55,255 nucleotides of DNA from JBGTIS01 sp041745535 (GCA_041745535.1 JBGTIS010000149.1:1-55255); one strand, 5' to 3'. Counted from the stretch's first letter, positions 46,155 through 55,255 are shown. Program-made: numbers and translations. Notes: generated by a model from the letters alone, not told the origin.

Positions 46155-46466
46155 TTCAGCGTATTCACTGGTTCAGGAGTTTTACTAAGGGCCGATAAGT
46201 AAACATTTATCAAAATTCATCGTTTAGCTGCCTAAAAGAGGTGTAGTAGCCTTTTTTCAGTTAGACTCCATCTGATAAGGCATAATTTGTACTCAGATAA
46301 TACAATGTTGGATATATAAGGATTCAGAAATACCAAAAATTTTTTACCAGTATATCTTACGCAAAAAACCATAAATTTTTAATGTTATGAAACTGCGGGT
46401 AAATACCATACACATTTTATTGTAAGGGCGGTTCCATGCGACAGATAAAATCAAAATTTCGGACAC
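46155..46466. other. non-coding spacer before the AsmA-like gene
   Basis: I see no gene here. The AT-rich sequence includes AATTTTTTACCAGTAT at 46338-46353, which also occurs upstream of pdhB (39907-39922); chance is a sufficient explanation. Confidence 0.45.
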
Positions 46467-49448
46467 ATGAAAAAAATTATCCTGATAATCGGAATTATCT
46501 TTATTGTAATACTGGCCACCGCCTTTGTTATTCCCATTATCTTTAAAGACGATATACTTGCCCTGGTAGATAAAAAAATTGACGAGTCGGTGAATGCCAA
46601 AGTGTATTACGATGCTGATAAATTTAACCTTACCCTGTTTAAAAATTTTCCTAATATTACCGTAGCCATGGAAGATTTTGGGGTGGTGGGCATCGAAGAA
46701 TTTGAAGGCGATACGCTGGCTAACATAGGCTCGCTGGATGTGGTGGTTAATTTGAAAAGCCTGATCTTTGACGATCAGCCCCGGATTAGCGGCATTCATC
46801 TGAAGCGCCCTGATATTTATGTGAAGGTGTTAAAAAATGGTAAAGCCAACTATGATATTGCCAAACCTTCCGCGGAAGAGCCTGCACCGGAAGATACCAC
46901 CAGTTCTGATTTTTCTATCGGCATCGACCATTGGGAAATTACCGACGGTAAACTGGTGTACGACGACCGTTCACTTCCATTTTATATGACACTCGACCAG
47001 TTAAACCACAACGGCAGCGGCGACTTCACCCTGGATGTGTTTGACATGAATACCCATACCAATGTAGAACACGCTATCATACGTTACGATGGCGTGGAAT
47101 ATGTATCAGGTCAGACCTTCGATGCGGATATTGCCATGAATATGGATTTGAATCAGTTTAAATTCACTTTTATGGACAATAAGGTAAGTCTGAACGATTT
47201 TACACTGGGGTTTGAAGGATTTGTGGCCATACCGGAAAATGATATTGATATGGACATCCGGTTTGCGGCGCGGGATAACAGTTTCAAAAGCTTGTTGTCG
47301 TTGGTCCCAGCTACCTACCTGGAAGGCTACGAAGGCATTAAAACCGAAGGAGATTTCGATTTTAAAGGATTCGCCAAAGGTACGTATAACGATAATTCCA
47401 TGCCGGCATTCAATGTTACCCTGCTAACCGAGAATGCCATGTTCCAGTACCCTGACCTGCCTGCAGCGGTTAAAAATATCAGCATCGATTTGCTGGTTGA
47501 TAACCAGGATGGGAATCTGGACAATACGGTAGTGGATTTGAAGAAACTTCATGCTGAATTAGGTAGCAATCCTATTGATGCCAAACTAAAACTGGAAGGG
47601 CTGGATAAATATAAAATAAATGCAGACGTAAAAGCCAAACTGAACCTGGCTGAACTTACCACCATGTTTCCTATGGAAGGCATGGAAATGAAAGGTGATT
47701 TCAACTTTAATTTGCTGGCCAACGGTGTGTACGACAGTGTGACTTCCCAAATACCTAAAATTGATATGGACATGAGCCTGGCCAATGGTTTTGTAAAATC
47801 GGCTGATTTTCCGGCCCCACTGGAAAATGTGCGGTTTACTTCCAGCGTGAAGAACGAAACGGGAAAAATGGCCGAAACGGTAATACGGGTGAATGATTTC
47901 AACATGTTGTTAGACAAAGAACCTTTAACGGCCAATCTGATCGTACAAAATCTTGATAACTATACCTGGGACGCAAGTGTGAAAGGGACTGTAGATTTGG
48001 AAAAATTGACCAAAATTTATCCGATAGATAGCATGACATTAGCCGGGATCATTAAGGCTGACATTCAAACCAAAGGAAAAATGTCGGATGTAGAAGCCGA
48101 ACGGTATGATCAGCTACCCACAAAAGGCACGTTGAGCATACAGAACTTTAGTTATGAAAGCCCTGATTTGCCGCAAGGATTTAAAATCAATACTGCCAAC
48201 GCAACTTTTAATCCCGACCGGATTGTGCTGGCCAACTTTGAAGGTGCTGCCGGAACCAGCGACATGCGCATGAATGGTTACCTGACCAACTACATCGGTT
48301 ATGCCTTAAAAGATAATGAAACCATTAAGGGAGAACTGGATTTCAAATCTGGTAAATTCAATGTAAATGAATGGATGACCACAGAAGCACCTATTGAGGA
48401 AGATACCGCTTCGGCGCCTCTGGAAGTGATTGAAATACCGAAAAATATAGATTTTGTTCTTAAATCCAGTATTGCCGAAGTACAATACGACGATTTATCA
48501 TTGAAAAATCTGAAGGGAAATATTATCGTACGTAATGGCATGGTACAGTTGCAGGGTGTGAATTTTAATACCCTGGGTGGTGGATTTGCCATGAGTGGCG
48601 TATATGACACGCGCGATATGGCCAAACCGGCTTTTGATTTTGATATGGATATCAAGGACCTGGAAATCAAAAAAGCATATGCTACTTTTAATACCGTACA
48701 GGCCCTGGCCCCAATTGCCGAAAAAATGGAAGGTAAATTTTCTTCCGATTTTAAGCTTGCGGGTTTACTTGCCCCCGATATGAGTCCGGTAATGAATACA
48801 ATAACCGGAGGCGGATTAATAAAAATTGCCCAGGCATCGGTCAGAGATTCCAAACTTATCGCGGGCATCACTGCTGTTACCAAACTAAAAGATACTGATC
48901 AGATGAGCCTGAATAATGTAACCGTAAAAGCGGAAATCAGAGACGGTCGGGTGTTCGTTGAACCCTTTGACCTGAAAGTAGGCAACTTCATTTCAGTAGT
49001 AGCCGGAAGCAATGGTATTGATGGGAGCCTGGATTATCTGTTCAAAATGAATATTCCCGCAGGGGCCGTCGGCACCGCTGTAAATGCTGCCATATCTAAG
49101 CTTACCGGGGCCGGTAATGCTTCTTCAGATATCAAAGTAAATTTGAAGGTAACCGGGAATTACGACGACCCTAAAGTGTCGCTGGCCGGGGCAGAAGCGG
49201 GTGAGAGCACCACCCAACAGGCTAAGCAGGCAGTTTCGGCCAAAGTGGAGGAACAAAAGAAAGAGCTGGAAGCCGAACTGAACAAGCAAAAGCAGGAAGC
49301 CGAAGCCAAAGCCAGGGCAGAAGCCGAAAAACTGAAGAAAGAAGCCGAAGCGAAAGTGAAAGAAAAAGCCGGCGAGGTGGTTACCGACAGTACCAAACAG
49401 GAGGTAAAAGAATCGCTCAAAAAGCTTTTTAAAAAGGATAACAATTAG
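46467..49448 (+). CDS. AsmA-family envelope protein (993 aa)
   Basis: One N-terminal membrane anchor (IILIIGIIFIVILATAFVIPIIF) is followed by a very long repetitive beta-rich region, with AsmA marks: the N-terminal KIDESVNAKVYYDADKFNLTLFKNFPNITVAMEDFGV, INFHxRPDIYV-like LKRPDIYVKVLKNGKANYDI, and the C-terminal NNVTVKAEIRDGRVFVEPFDLKVGNF, VAGSNGIDGSLDYLFKMNIP. AsmA-like proteins form long bridges in the periplasm and are linked to lipid transport and outer-membrane homeostasis. The last 80 residues are a Lys/Glu/Ala coiled coil. A terminator follows directly. Confidence 0.88.
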   Translation: MKKIILIIGIIFIVILATAFVIPIIFKDDILALVDKKIDESVNAKVYYDADKFNLTLFKNFPNITVAMEDFGVVGIEEFEGDTLANIGSLDVVVNLKSLIFDDQPRISGIHLKRPDIYVKVLKNGKANYDIAKPSAEEPAPEDTTSSDFSIGIDHWEITDGKLVYDDRSLPFYMTLDQLNHNGSGDFTLDVFDMNTHTNVEHAIIRYDGVEYVSGQTFDADIAMNMDLNQFKFTFMDNKVSLNDFTLGFEGFVAIPENDIDMDIRFAARDNSFKSLLSLVPATYLEGYEGIKTEGDFDFKGFAKGTYNDNSMPAFNVTLLTENAMFQYPDLPAAVKNISIDLLVDNQDGNLDNTVVDLKKLHAELGSNPIDAKLKLEGLDKYKINADVKAKLNLAELTTMFPMEGMEMKGDFNFNLLANGVYDSVTSQIPKIDMDMSLANGFVKSADFPAPLENVRFTSSVKNETGKMAETVIRVNDFNMLLDKEPLTANLIVQNLDNYTWDASVKGTVDLEKLTKIYPIDSMTLAGIIKADIQTKGKMSDVEAERYDQLPTKGTLSIQNFSYESPDLPQGFKINTANATFNPDRIVLANFEGAAGTSDMRMNGYLTNYIGYALKDNETIKGELDFKSGKFNVNEWMTTEAPIEEDTASAPLEVIEIPKNIDFVLKSSIAEVQYDDLSLKNLKGNIIVRNGMVQLQGVNFNTLGGGFAMSGVYDTRDMAKPAFDFDMDIKDLEIKKAYATFNTVQALAPIAEKMEGKFSSDFKLAGLLAPDMSPVMNTITGGGLIKIAQASVRDSKLIAGITAVTKLKDTDQMSLNNVTVKAEIRDGRVFVEPFDLKVGNFISVVAGSNGIDGSLDYLFKMNIPAGAVGTAVNAAISKLTGAGNASSDIKVNLKVTGNYDDPKVSLAGAEAGESTTQQAKQAVSAKVEEQKKELEAELNKQKQEAEAKARAEAEKLKKEAEAKVKEKAGEVVTDSTKQEVKESLKKLFKKDNN

Positions 49449-49454
49449 TGAAAA

Positions 49455-49479
49455 GGGCAGGTTTTTACCTGCCTTTTTT
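49455..49479 (+). terminator. intrinsic terminator after the AsmA-like gene
   Basis: GGCAGGT (49456-49462) and ACCTGCC (49467-49473) form a stem with a four-T loop and a T-run afterwards. It separates AsmA from the next operon. Confidence 0.88.
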
Positions 49480-49571
49480 ATTAACAGCACGTTTTTTTGC
49501 TTGTATTATTTAATAATATAAATTATATATTGCGAATAGAGGATTTTTTATTATCTGGCACTACTTTACAA

Positions 49572-50867
49572 ATGAAAATCAAATTACCTAAAATCGCTGC
49601 TTTTTCATTTTCCTTCTCGCTTATATTTTTTCTTTTATCCTGCGAATCACATCGCCGTGAATCAAGAATACCAGCTCAGGATGGTAATGATTCATTATCA
49701 GCAGAAAGCCAACCGATACATATTAAATCCACAAAGTTCTTTTTTGAGAATTCAGGGAGTATGATTGGGTATATCAATGGCCCATACGATATCAAATTAC
49801 TTGTATCAAGGATATTAAATGGTGTAAATTCAGATACCATTGAAACCTATTTTATTAATAATAAATTATATGAGGTTAAGGGTGGAGTGGATAATTTTAT
49901 TAAGAATCTAACACCTGCGGGTATCAAAATAGGAAATACTAATAATAGTGATTTAAATAACATACTACAGTTAGTACTCGATAATACCAATGAGGATGAG
50001 GTTAGTATGTTGGTGACTGATGGTATTTATTCAGTGCAAGGTAACGTTAATGATATCTTAGGACAGTTAAAAATCGCATCTGAGTCGACTTATAAAAAGT
50101 TTAGAAACAGGCTGAGTGAAGCTGATTTTGAAACCATATTGATTAAACTGAATTCTGACTTTCAAGGCTTTTATTATCCGGCTGGTGGAGGTAGTTTAAA
50201 AATAAATCAAAAACGCCCTTATTATTTATGGTTATTTGGTACGGCAGAAATGCTTTCAAAAGCGCAACAGGATATAAATTTTACGGAACTACCAGGCTAT
50301 AAAAATCAGGTTGTCTTTCAAATAAATGACAGAGAAGAACCCTTTTATACTATTTTAAATTTTTATAACCGAATAGGATCATTCAGGCCAGACCGCTCGC
50401 AAAGGTCGAACGATCAAATAACAAGTATTGAAAATGTTGACAGAGACCGGAAAAGTGGGGAATTCCAAATATCCATTGGCGTTGATTTTTCTAATATCGC
50501 GGCGGATAATTCCTATCTTTTAAATGTGGATAATTATCATGTGGATAATGATAAATTCAAAATAATTGAAATTGTTTCGGCTGATCAGCTTAATGGAAAA
50601 GACGCCAGCGAAGTAAAAGATAAAAAAATATCCCATGTAATTACAATCAGATCTGAAATCAATCCGGTTGGAGAAATTGAAATCATGCTTTTGAATAAAT
50701 TACCACAGTGGATCGCGGAGTCTAACGCTGTGGACGACGCTAATATCTTGAATGATTCACAATCTACTTTTGGCTTGCAGTATTTAATAGATGGTATAGC
50801 CAGAGCTTATTATAATTCTACTGATAGCCATAACTATTGCAAGTTGAAAATTAAAATCAATGAATAA
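49572..50867 (+). CDS. lipoprotein with vWA/MIDAS-like domain, first gene of the tubulin/actin-like operon
   Basis: I choose ATG 49572 (MKIKLPKIAA) because it gives a proper lipoprotein signal: hydrophobic core FSFSFSLIFFLLSC with Cys24. The mature part (about 50-230) resembles a von Willebrand factor A domain: strand KFFFENSGSM (Glu59, Ser61, Ser63; the usual first acid of DxSxS is Glu here) and VSMLVTDGIYS (Thr149, Asp150), the third MIDAS strand. After about residue 290 there is a beta-rich domain (EFQISIGVDFSNIA ...). Being lipid-anchored, it probably faces the periplasm or surface. Ends overlapping the next gene by 8 bp. Family is unnamed here. Confidence 0.75.
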   Translation: MKIKLPKIAAFSFSFSLIFFLLSCESHRRESRIPAQDGNDSLSAESQPIHIKSTKFFFENSGSMIGYINGPYDIKLLVSRILNGVNSDTIETYFINNKLYEVKGGVDNFIKNLTPAGIKIGNTNNSDLNNILQLVLDNTNEDEVSMLVTDGIYSVQGNVNDILGQLKIASESTYKKFRNRLSEADFETILIKLNSDFQGFYYPAGGGSLKINQKRPYYLWLFGTAEMLSKAQQDINFTELPGYKNQVVFQINDREEPFYTILNFYNRIGSFRPDRSQRSNDQITSIENVDRDRKSGEFQISIGVDFSNIAADNSYLLNVDNYHVDNDKFKIIEIVSADQLNGKDASEVKDKKISHVITIRSEINPVGEIEIMLLNKLPQWIAESNAVDDANILNDSQSTFGLQYLIDGIARAYYNSTDSHNYCKLKIKINE

Positions 50868-51288
50868 ATTAAGTCAGATTTTCGCACCCCTCTATGAATT
50901 TGGTGACTTGTATGTGTCTCCTTATTCAAATATTTTATACGATGGGAGCGGATATTTTTTATTAGGATTGACTTTTATTTTGTCGGCCATAATTTTATTA
51001 GTACTATTTTATTATGGCTGGGATCCAGTATATGGTAAGTGGTACCAATGGTTTCTAACCATAATAGGCAGTGCTATTTTGGCCTTTGCTATTGCCTATG
51101 GTATCACTTCTGAAAAACTGGTTGATTATCTGGGAAATCCGGACTTTGAAGATAGTGAGAGTTTTGTGATACAAACCGCGGCTTTAACTTCGTTATATAC
51201 ATTCATTTTAGCAATTATTTTGAGTTTTGTTATCAGAATCAAGAGTTCACATAACAAAGCCAATCCAATACCTTTAAAATTTTTGTGA
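50860..51288 (+). CDS. small three-helix membrane protein of the operon (142 aa)
   Basis: Three hydrophobic stretches are seen (about 32-51 FLLGLTFILSAIILLVLFYY; 63-82 WFLTIIGSAILAFAIAYGI; 107-127 AALTSLYTFILAIILSFVI) with a short acidic loop (NPDFEDSESF) between the second and third. Its start lies within the preceding gene and its stop is 4 bases before the tubulin-like gene, so it is translated as part of this unit. It could anchor the cytoplasmic NTPases to the inner membrane and link them to the lipoprotein. No homology recognised. Confidence 0.75.
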   Translation: MNKLSQIFAPLYEFGDLYVSPYSNILYDGSGYFLLGLTFILSAIILLVLFYYGWDPVYGKWYQWFLTIIGSAILAFAIAYGITSEKLVDYLGNPDFEDSESFVIQTAALTSLYTFILAIILSFVIRIKSSHNKANPIPLKFL

Positions 51289-51292
51289 CCAT

Positions 51293-52783
51293 ATGGCAAA
51301 ATTATATGTTTTTGGAATAGGAGGTACAGGCTCACGGGTATTAAGGGCTTTGGCGATGCTATTGGCCGCAGGCGTGGAAACCGACAAAAGCATTGATACC
51401 ATTGTGCCTATCATGGTTGATCCGGATGCTTCCAATGGGGATCTTAATCGCACGGCTGATATTCTTAAAAAATACCAGGAAGTAAAAAAACCGTTTGAAA
51501 ATGAGGACTGCGGTTTTTTTAACACTAAAATAAAAACGCTGTCTCAACTTACCGGAGAGAGTGCCGGTAATACTTCTGATAATTTTAAATTCCGAATAAA
51601 TGGTACGCACAATAAAAAGTTTAAAGAATATATTGAATACAATAATTTAGATGCTAAAAATAAAGCATTTGTAGACCTGCTTTTTTCCGATCATAATCTT
51701 AATTCTGATATGGATGTGGGATTCAAAGGTAATCCTAATATTGGCAGCGTAGTCTTAAATCAGTTTACCAACGGAAATGAATTTAAGCAGTTTACAGAGA
51801 GCTTTGGGCAAGATGACAAGATATTTATTATCAGCTCTATTTTTGGCGGAACTGGTGCTTCAGGATTTCCTTTACTGCTAAAAAACTTGCGTGAGCTAGA
51901 AGATGCCAATGCTGAATTCGCTCCCTATGTCAGAAATTCAGTAATTGGCGCCATAAGTTATTTACCTTATTTTAAGCTAAAATCCGCTGAAAAAGAGCAA
52001 AGTGAAATAAACTCCTCTTCATTTCTTGGCAAATCCAAGGCCGCGCTTTCTTATTACGAACATAGTATTGTGGGCAATAATAGTATCAATAGTTTCTACT
52101 ATTTAGGCGACCATGAAGGAGCGATTTATGATAATCATGATGGTAGAGAATTACAAAAAAACTATGCGCATTTTTTAGAACTTGTGGGGGCATTCTCAAT
52201 TATAGACTTCATCAAAGACGCTCCAAAATTATCGAGTAGCCATGGAAAGGCTGTGGATCCGGTATATAAAGAATTCGGAATAGAGCAGTTTGACAATAGT
52301 ATCAATTTTAAGTCGTTTGGAACAAAAACTTATCAAAGTATTAGTAAACCCCTTGCTCAGTTCGCTTTGTTCTCAAAATTCATACACCATGGATTGCCGA
52401 AGGCCCTGGCGGTGAAAACGCAGTGGCTGCAGGAAAAGCTCAATGGAATACCGCCTACTTTTTTTAACGACTATTACTATACCAATTATCTGCATAGTTT
52501 CATAAAATATTTTGATGAATGGATTGCTGAATTAGAAAAGAATTCGCCCTCTTTCAAGCCCTTTAGAAGTAATATCGCGTACGACAACGCTTTTGAGCTC
52601 ATCGAGGGATTTTCTCCTAATAAATCATTTTTCAGATCACCCAATATGAAAGTATTGGAGTCTAATGCTTCAAAAATGATAGATGATCATTCTCTTTCCG
52701 GTTTAAATACCGAGGCGAAGTTTATAAAACTTTTTTACAAAGTTACCTCCACCGCATTGAAAGAGAAAGTGAGGAATTTTTAA
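51293..52783 (+). CDS. tubulin/FtsZ-superfamily-like protein (496 aa)
   Basis: The N-terminus MAKLYVFGIGGTGSRVLRAL (GIGGTG at 8-13) corresponds to the T1 nucleotide loop, VPIMVDPDASNG (about 41-52) to the beta strand after helix H1 and T2/T3 loop, and FGGTGASGF (184-192) to the tubulin signature GGGTG[S/T]G. That combination is that of the bacterial tubulin-like domain (Tub_2) rather than ordinary FtsZ. The C-terminal 250 residues are helix-rich and not recognised. Such proteins should bind GTP and may assemble. The next gene, an actin/Hsp70-like ATPase, begins 21 bp downstream. Confidence in tubulin-fold is high, in function low. Confidence 0.82.
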   Translation: MAKLYVFGIGGTGSRVLRALAMLLAAGVETDKSIDTIVPIMVDPDASNGDLNRTADILKKYQEVKKPFENEDCGFFNTKIKTLSQLTGESAGNTSDNFKFRINGTHNKKFKEYIEYNNLDAKNKAFVDLLFSDHNLNSDMDVGFKGNPNIGSVVLNQFTNGNEFKQFTESFGQDDKIFIISSIFGGTGASGFPLLLKNLRELEDANAEFAPYVRNSVIGAISYLPYFKLKSAEKEQSEINSSSFLGKSKAALSYYEHSIVGNNSINSFYYLGDHEGAIYDNHDGRELQKNYAHFLELVGAFSIIDFIKDAPKLSSSHGKAVDPVYKEFGIEQFDNSINFKSFGTKTYQSISKPLAQFALFSKFIHHGLPKALAVKTQWLQEKLNGIPPTFFNDYYYTNYLHSFIKYFDEWIAELEKNSPSFKPFRSNIAYDNAFELIEGFSPNKSFFRSPNMKVLESNASKMIDDHSLSGLNTEAKFIKLFYKVTSTALKEKVRNF

Positions 52784-52804
52784 TAACCTCCTAAACTAAC
52801 TATT

Positions 52805-55255
52805 ATGACAAATAAAAAAGTCTTTAGAATCCACCAGGGAGGGAATATTGAGACAGATTGGTTTCCTTCATTGGAACTGGGAAATAAAGTGATACAAACA
52901 ATTGTTGATAATGATGAACAACTGGAAGAATTTCCTACATCCATACCGTCACCTTTTGCCAGAATAGACCTGGTAAGAAACGCGTTTAATTATGTAAATA
53001 ATTCAGGTTTAGAGGGTAAAACATATCATCATAAACTGGTATCAGACGCGCTGGATATTGGGCAGATATTATTCAGCTACGATACATTCAAAGACCATCT
53101 TGAGCTAATTTCATGGAATAAAAAAGAGCAATTGGAAGTTTTGTTTTCAAACAATGCTCATGACGCGCATAAAAGTTTTGCCCAAACTTTAAATTTATTT
53201 TTAAAACAAGATGATCAGCATTTTAACTTCCAACTGCTGGATGATTTTTATATACTTAAATACAATCATACCGTAATAGGTGGAACTTCACCGCTTACAC
53301 TTTTCTTCGCGGCACCTTTTAACGAGAAAAAAAAGAAGGAGGATCAACTTAAAATTAACATCCAGTTTGGGCAGGATATCATGATGGACGACGCGCTTAT
53401 GCCGCTCTATAAAAGAGAGCCTAAGTTTATTAAATATTTATTCGCGCTTTCAAAAACAAATAATTTCGCGAAGCTTTTTAAAGATTTGTATGAGTATATA
53501 GATAAATCTGTCAAAATTCTTCAAAAAACAAACCATCCATTTTTTTTAGAACTGCATAATACTAATATCGGTGATTACTTCAGTGATTTGGAAAAATTGC
53601 ATGTTAGCAAAAATGTGAGTGAAACGGTGCAGGTACTGAGAGGTTTTCCCCTTTACAAATTATTAACAGATCCTTCAAAAATTCAAAGCGACTTTACGAT
53701 AGATTCTGAAAAAAAACTTGATATCAACGGAAAATTTCTTTCCCCACTGGTATTACCGACCGATCGATTCAGTTTTCCATTAAAATATACATCTGAACGG
53801 TGGGATCCAGCGAAACCTGCGCCCACAAAAGATCCATTGCCTGTGGCTTCCAGAAGGCTTCCCCATGTGAACGAACCCTATCCGTACCTTACAAAGGGAG
53901 ATTTTTTAGAAGACACTTTAATAAAATTACCGTATAGGTTAAATCAAAACGGATTTTATACCCTTCAAAATTCTAATTATCTTTTGCCTTTAACTCACAC
54001 ATTCTTCGAATATTTTTCACCAGAAACACTAAGAACAAAAAACTTAATTCAGATAAAAGAGCACACCCATTCAGTCGAAATTGTTGTAAATATTCCCATT
54101 ACCGGTAATAGAGAAGTAAATAGTATTTCCTACAATAAAATCTATAAAAAACAGTCTTCCGTAGCCGCATTAGGAGGATATTCTGGTATTGGTGAGGATG
54201 AGGGTGTGATCTACGAATTGGAATTGGGACTGGCTATTACGCCTCCTGTAAAGGGAGATCTGCCTAATTACGATTACAGAGTGGGCTTAATTAATACCAA
54301 GCCTAAAATTCCTTTAGTACTATCTTTTTACGATTCTGCCGGAAAACCCATTAAGCCATCCTTTGAAAATTACAGATCAGCAAAAGACTTTGAAAATTCA
54401 AAATATTTTGTTTTAAATGACGCATTCGACCTTATTCAAGCGCAAATCGAACGCGGATTCGCGAAAGGGTTTCTCTTACCCCTTTTCAAAGAATATAAAG
54501 CTGGTAATACCAGGTTTAGTTTCGCCGTAGATTTTGGTACTTCCAATACGCATATTGAGTACAAAACGGATCAGGTAAAGGATAGCAGAGCATTTAAGGT
54601 AGATTTAACAGATGCACAGGTAATATATTCTTTTGACCCGGAAATAGATAAATCTAATGTTAAAAAATTGTTAAGAGAGTTGTTTACACAAGAATTATTT
54701 CCACAAAGTATTAATGATGGCAAAAACGAGTATGATTTTCCAATGCGAACTGCCATATTAAAAAATAAAGATGTTGAAATACAAAAAGGTACCTATACTT
54801 TTAATCATTACAACATAGCTTTTGATTTTGAGAAAAGAAGTATCCAGGATCATTTAGATCACATTACTAACCTGAAATGGAGTAATTATCAGGATACGGC
54901 TAATCGGAAGCATCTGCGGCACTACATTGAAAACATTCTTATTCTATTGAGAAATAAAGTTGTATTGAACAATGGCGACCTTTCTCAAACAAAGATTGTA
55001 TGGTTTTATCCATCTAGTATGGGGGAAAATAAAATTAATGACTTAAGAAATATTTGGAGAGAAAATGTACATAAAGTTTTTGGCAACCATACGGCTTCCC
55101 TATTAAACGGTTTACCGGAAAGTATCGCCCCTTTCTATTTTTATAATAATGAAAGAAATGTGGCTGCGCAGGCACTCCCTGTGGTTTCGGTGGATATCGG
55201 TGGCGGCACAGCGGACATCGTCATTTACACGAATGATAAACCAAGCTTGATCACC
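52805..55255 (+). CDS. actin/Hsp70-like ATPase with large N-terminal region (3' end outside window)
   Basis: The frame is open from ATG 52805 to the last base (817 codons). Residues 1-570 form a beta/alpha region of unknown type with VIGGTSPLTLFFAAPF (about 155-175). The ATPase begins at FSFAVDFGTSNTHIEY (phosphate-1 loop, Asp576, DFGTSN 576-581), and phosphate-2 is VDIGGGTADIVIY (DIGGGT from 797), the actin/Hsp70/FtsA signature. The connecting part has IVWFYPSSM, like the connect-1 strand. The sugar-kinase-like adenosine motif would lie beyond the window. It follows the tubulin-like gene by 21 bp in the same operon. Confidence 0.85.
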   Translation, partial: MTNKKVFRIHQGGNIETDWFPSLELGNKVIQTIVDNDEQLEEFPTSIPSPFARIDLVRNAFNYVNNSGLEGKTYHHKLVSDALDIGQILFSYDTFKDHLELISWNKKEQLEVLFSNNAHDAHKSFAQTLNLFLKQDDQHFNFQLLDDFYILKYNHTVIGGTSPLTLFFAAPFNEKKKKEDQLKINIQFGQDIMMDDALMPLYKREPKFIKYLFALSKTNNFAKLFKDLYEYIDKSVKILQKTNHPFFLELHNTNIGDYFSDLEKLHVSKNVSETVQVLRGFPLYKLLTDPSKIQSDFTIDSEKKLDINGKFLSPLVLPTDRFSFPLKYTSERWDPAKPAPTKDPLPVASRRLPHVNEPYPYLTKGDFLEDTLIKLPYRLNQNGFYTLQNSNYLLPLTHTFFEYFSPETLRTKNLIQIKEHTHSVEIVVNIPITGNREVNSISYNKIYKKQSSVAALGGYSGIGEDEGVIYELELGLAITPPVKGDLPNYDYRVGLINTKPKIPLVLSFYDSAGKPIKPSFENYRSAKDFENSKYFVLNDAFDLIQAQIERGFAKGFLLPLFKEYKAGNTRFSFAVDFGTSNTHIEYKTDQVKDSRAFKVDLTDAQVIYSFDPEIDKSNVKKLLRELFTQELFPQSINDGKNEYDFPMRTAILKNKDVEIQKGTYTFNHYNIAFDFEKRSIQDHLDHITNLKWSNYQDTANRKHLRHYIENILILLRNKVVLNNGDLSQTKIVWFYPSSMGENKINDLRNIWRENVHKVFGNHTASLLNGLPESIAPFYFYNNERNVAAQALPVVSVDIGGGTADIVIYTNDKPSLIT

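Noticed and set aside
39907..46353. 16-mer AATTTTTTACCAGTAT present upstream of both pdhB and the AsmA-like gene
   Set aside because: AT-rich 16-mers can recur by chance in 55 kb; distances to the starts differ and no other sites share it.
49125..49490. Minus-strand frame rich in Phe and Gly behind the AsmA gene
   Set aside because: It is the complement of a Lys/Glu/Ala coiled-coil region, hence a shadow of the real gene.

Overview
The window looks like a chromosomal piece of a gliding/T9SS-bearing member of the Bacteroidota, most likely Cytophagales-like. The evidence is: SusC/SusD outer-membrane uptake genes with their ECF sigma and FecR anti-sigma, PorT next to the menaquinone methyltransferase, a PorE-like OmpA/PD40 protein, a type-B T9SS sorting domain, an S46 dipeptidyl-peptidase, and promoters of the Bacteroidota type (TTG, about 20 nt, TAnnTTTG). 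I saw no rRNA, tRNA, CRISPR array or intact transposase.

Layout. 1-2050: the 3' end of a large protein, a small TPR-like lipoprotein, and a DEAD-box helicase that lacks most of its second RecA lobe. 2050-5440: an AT-rich accessory stretch with a compact three-gene operon of unrecognised proteins and a secreted S33-type hydrolase, punctuated by related palindromic/repeat motifs. 5440-8640: a 5'-truncated orphan gene, a DUF2442-like protein, a HAD phosphatase and a kinase-fold protein. 8900-17480: a minus-strand block with a TonB-dependent receptor, porT-ubiE, a PorE-like protein and a decaying operon (frameshifted barrel gene, thioredoxin-like fragment fused in frame to a broken DUF3570 gene). 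17740-24660: an Ig-repeat surface protein overlapping hisS, a T9SS-exported protein, ybaB, a family 2 glycosyltransferase and a PspC-like protein. 24820-39850: an OmpA/TPR lipoprotein, then a sigma/anti-sigma/SusC/SusD unit followed by a CRTAC1-like lipoprotein and a vanadium-haloperoxidase-like lipoprotein. 40020-49450: pdhB, typA, an MscS channel, a DPP7-type peptidase and an AsmA-like protein.

The most notable part is the right edge (49572 to the end). Four tightly packed genes encode a lipoprotein with a MIDAS-like fold, a small three-helix membrane protein, a tubulin/FtsZ-superfamily-like protein (GIGGTG and FGGTGASG loops) and a large protein whose C-terminal half is an actin/Hsp70-type ATPase. 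The last gene runs off the window. A tubulin-like and an actin-like NTPase in one operon with a membrane anchor and a surface-side vWA-like lipoprotein suggests a multi-component, nucleotide-driven envelope system of unknown purpose.

How genes work together. Sigma factor, FecR, SusC and SusD form a signal-controlled nutrient importer; the CRTAC1-like and haloperoxidase-like lipoproteins follow after a terminator and probably act on the same or related substrates at the cell surface. PorT and the PorE-like protein belong to the T9SS, which would export the type-B CTD protein at 21363-23033. All functions are inferred from sequence reading; no database search was run.
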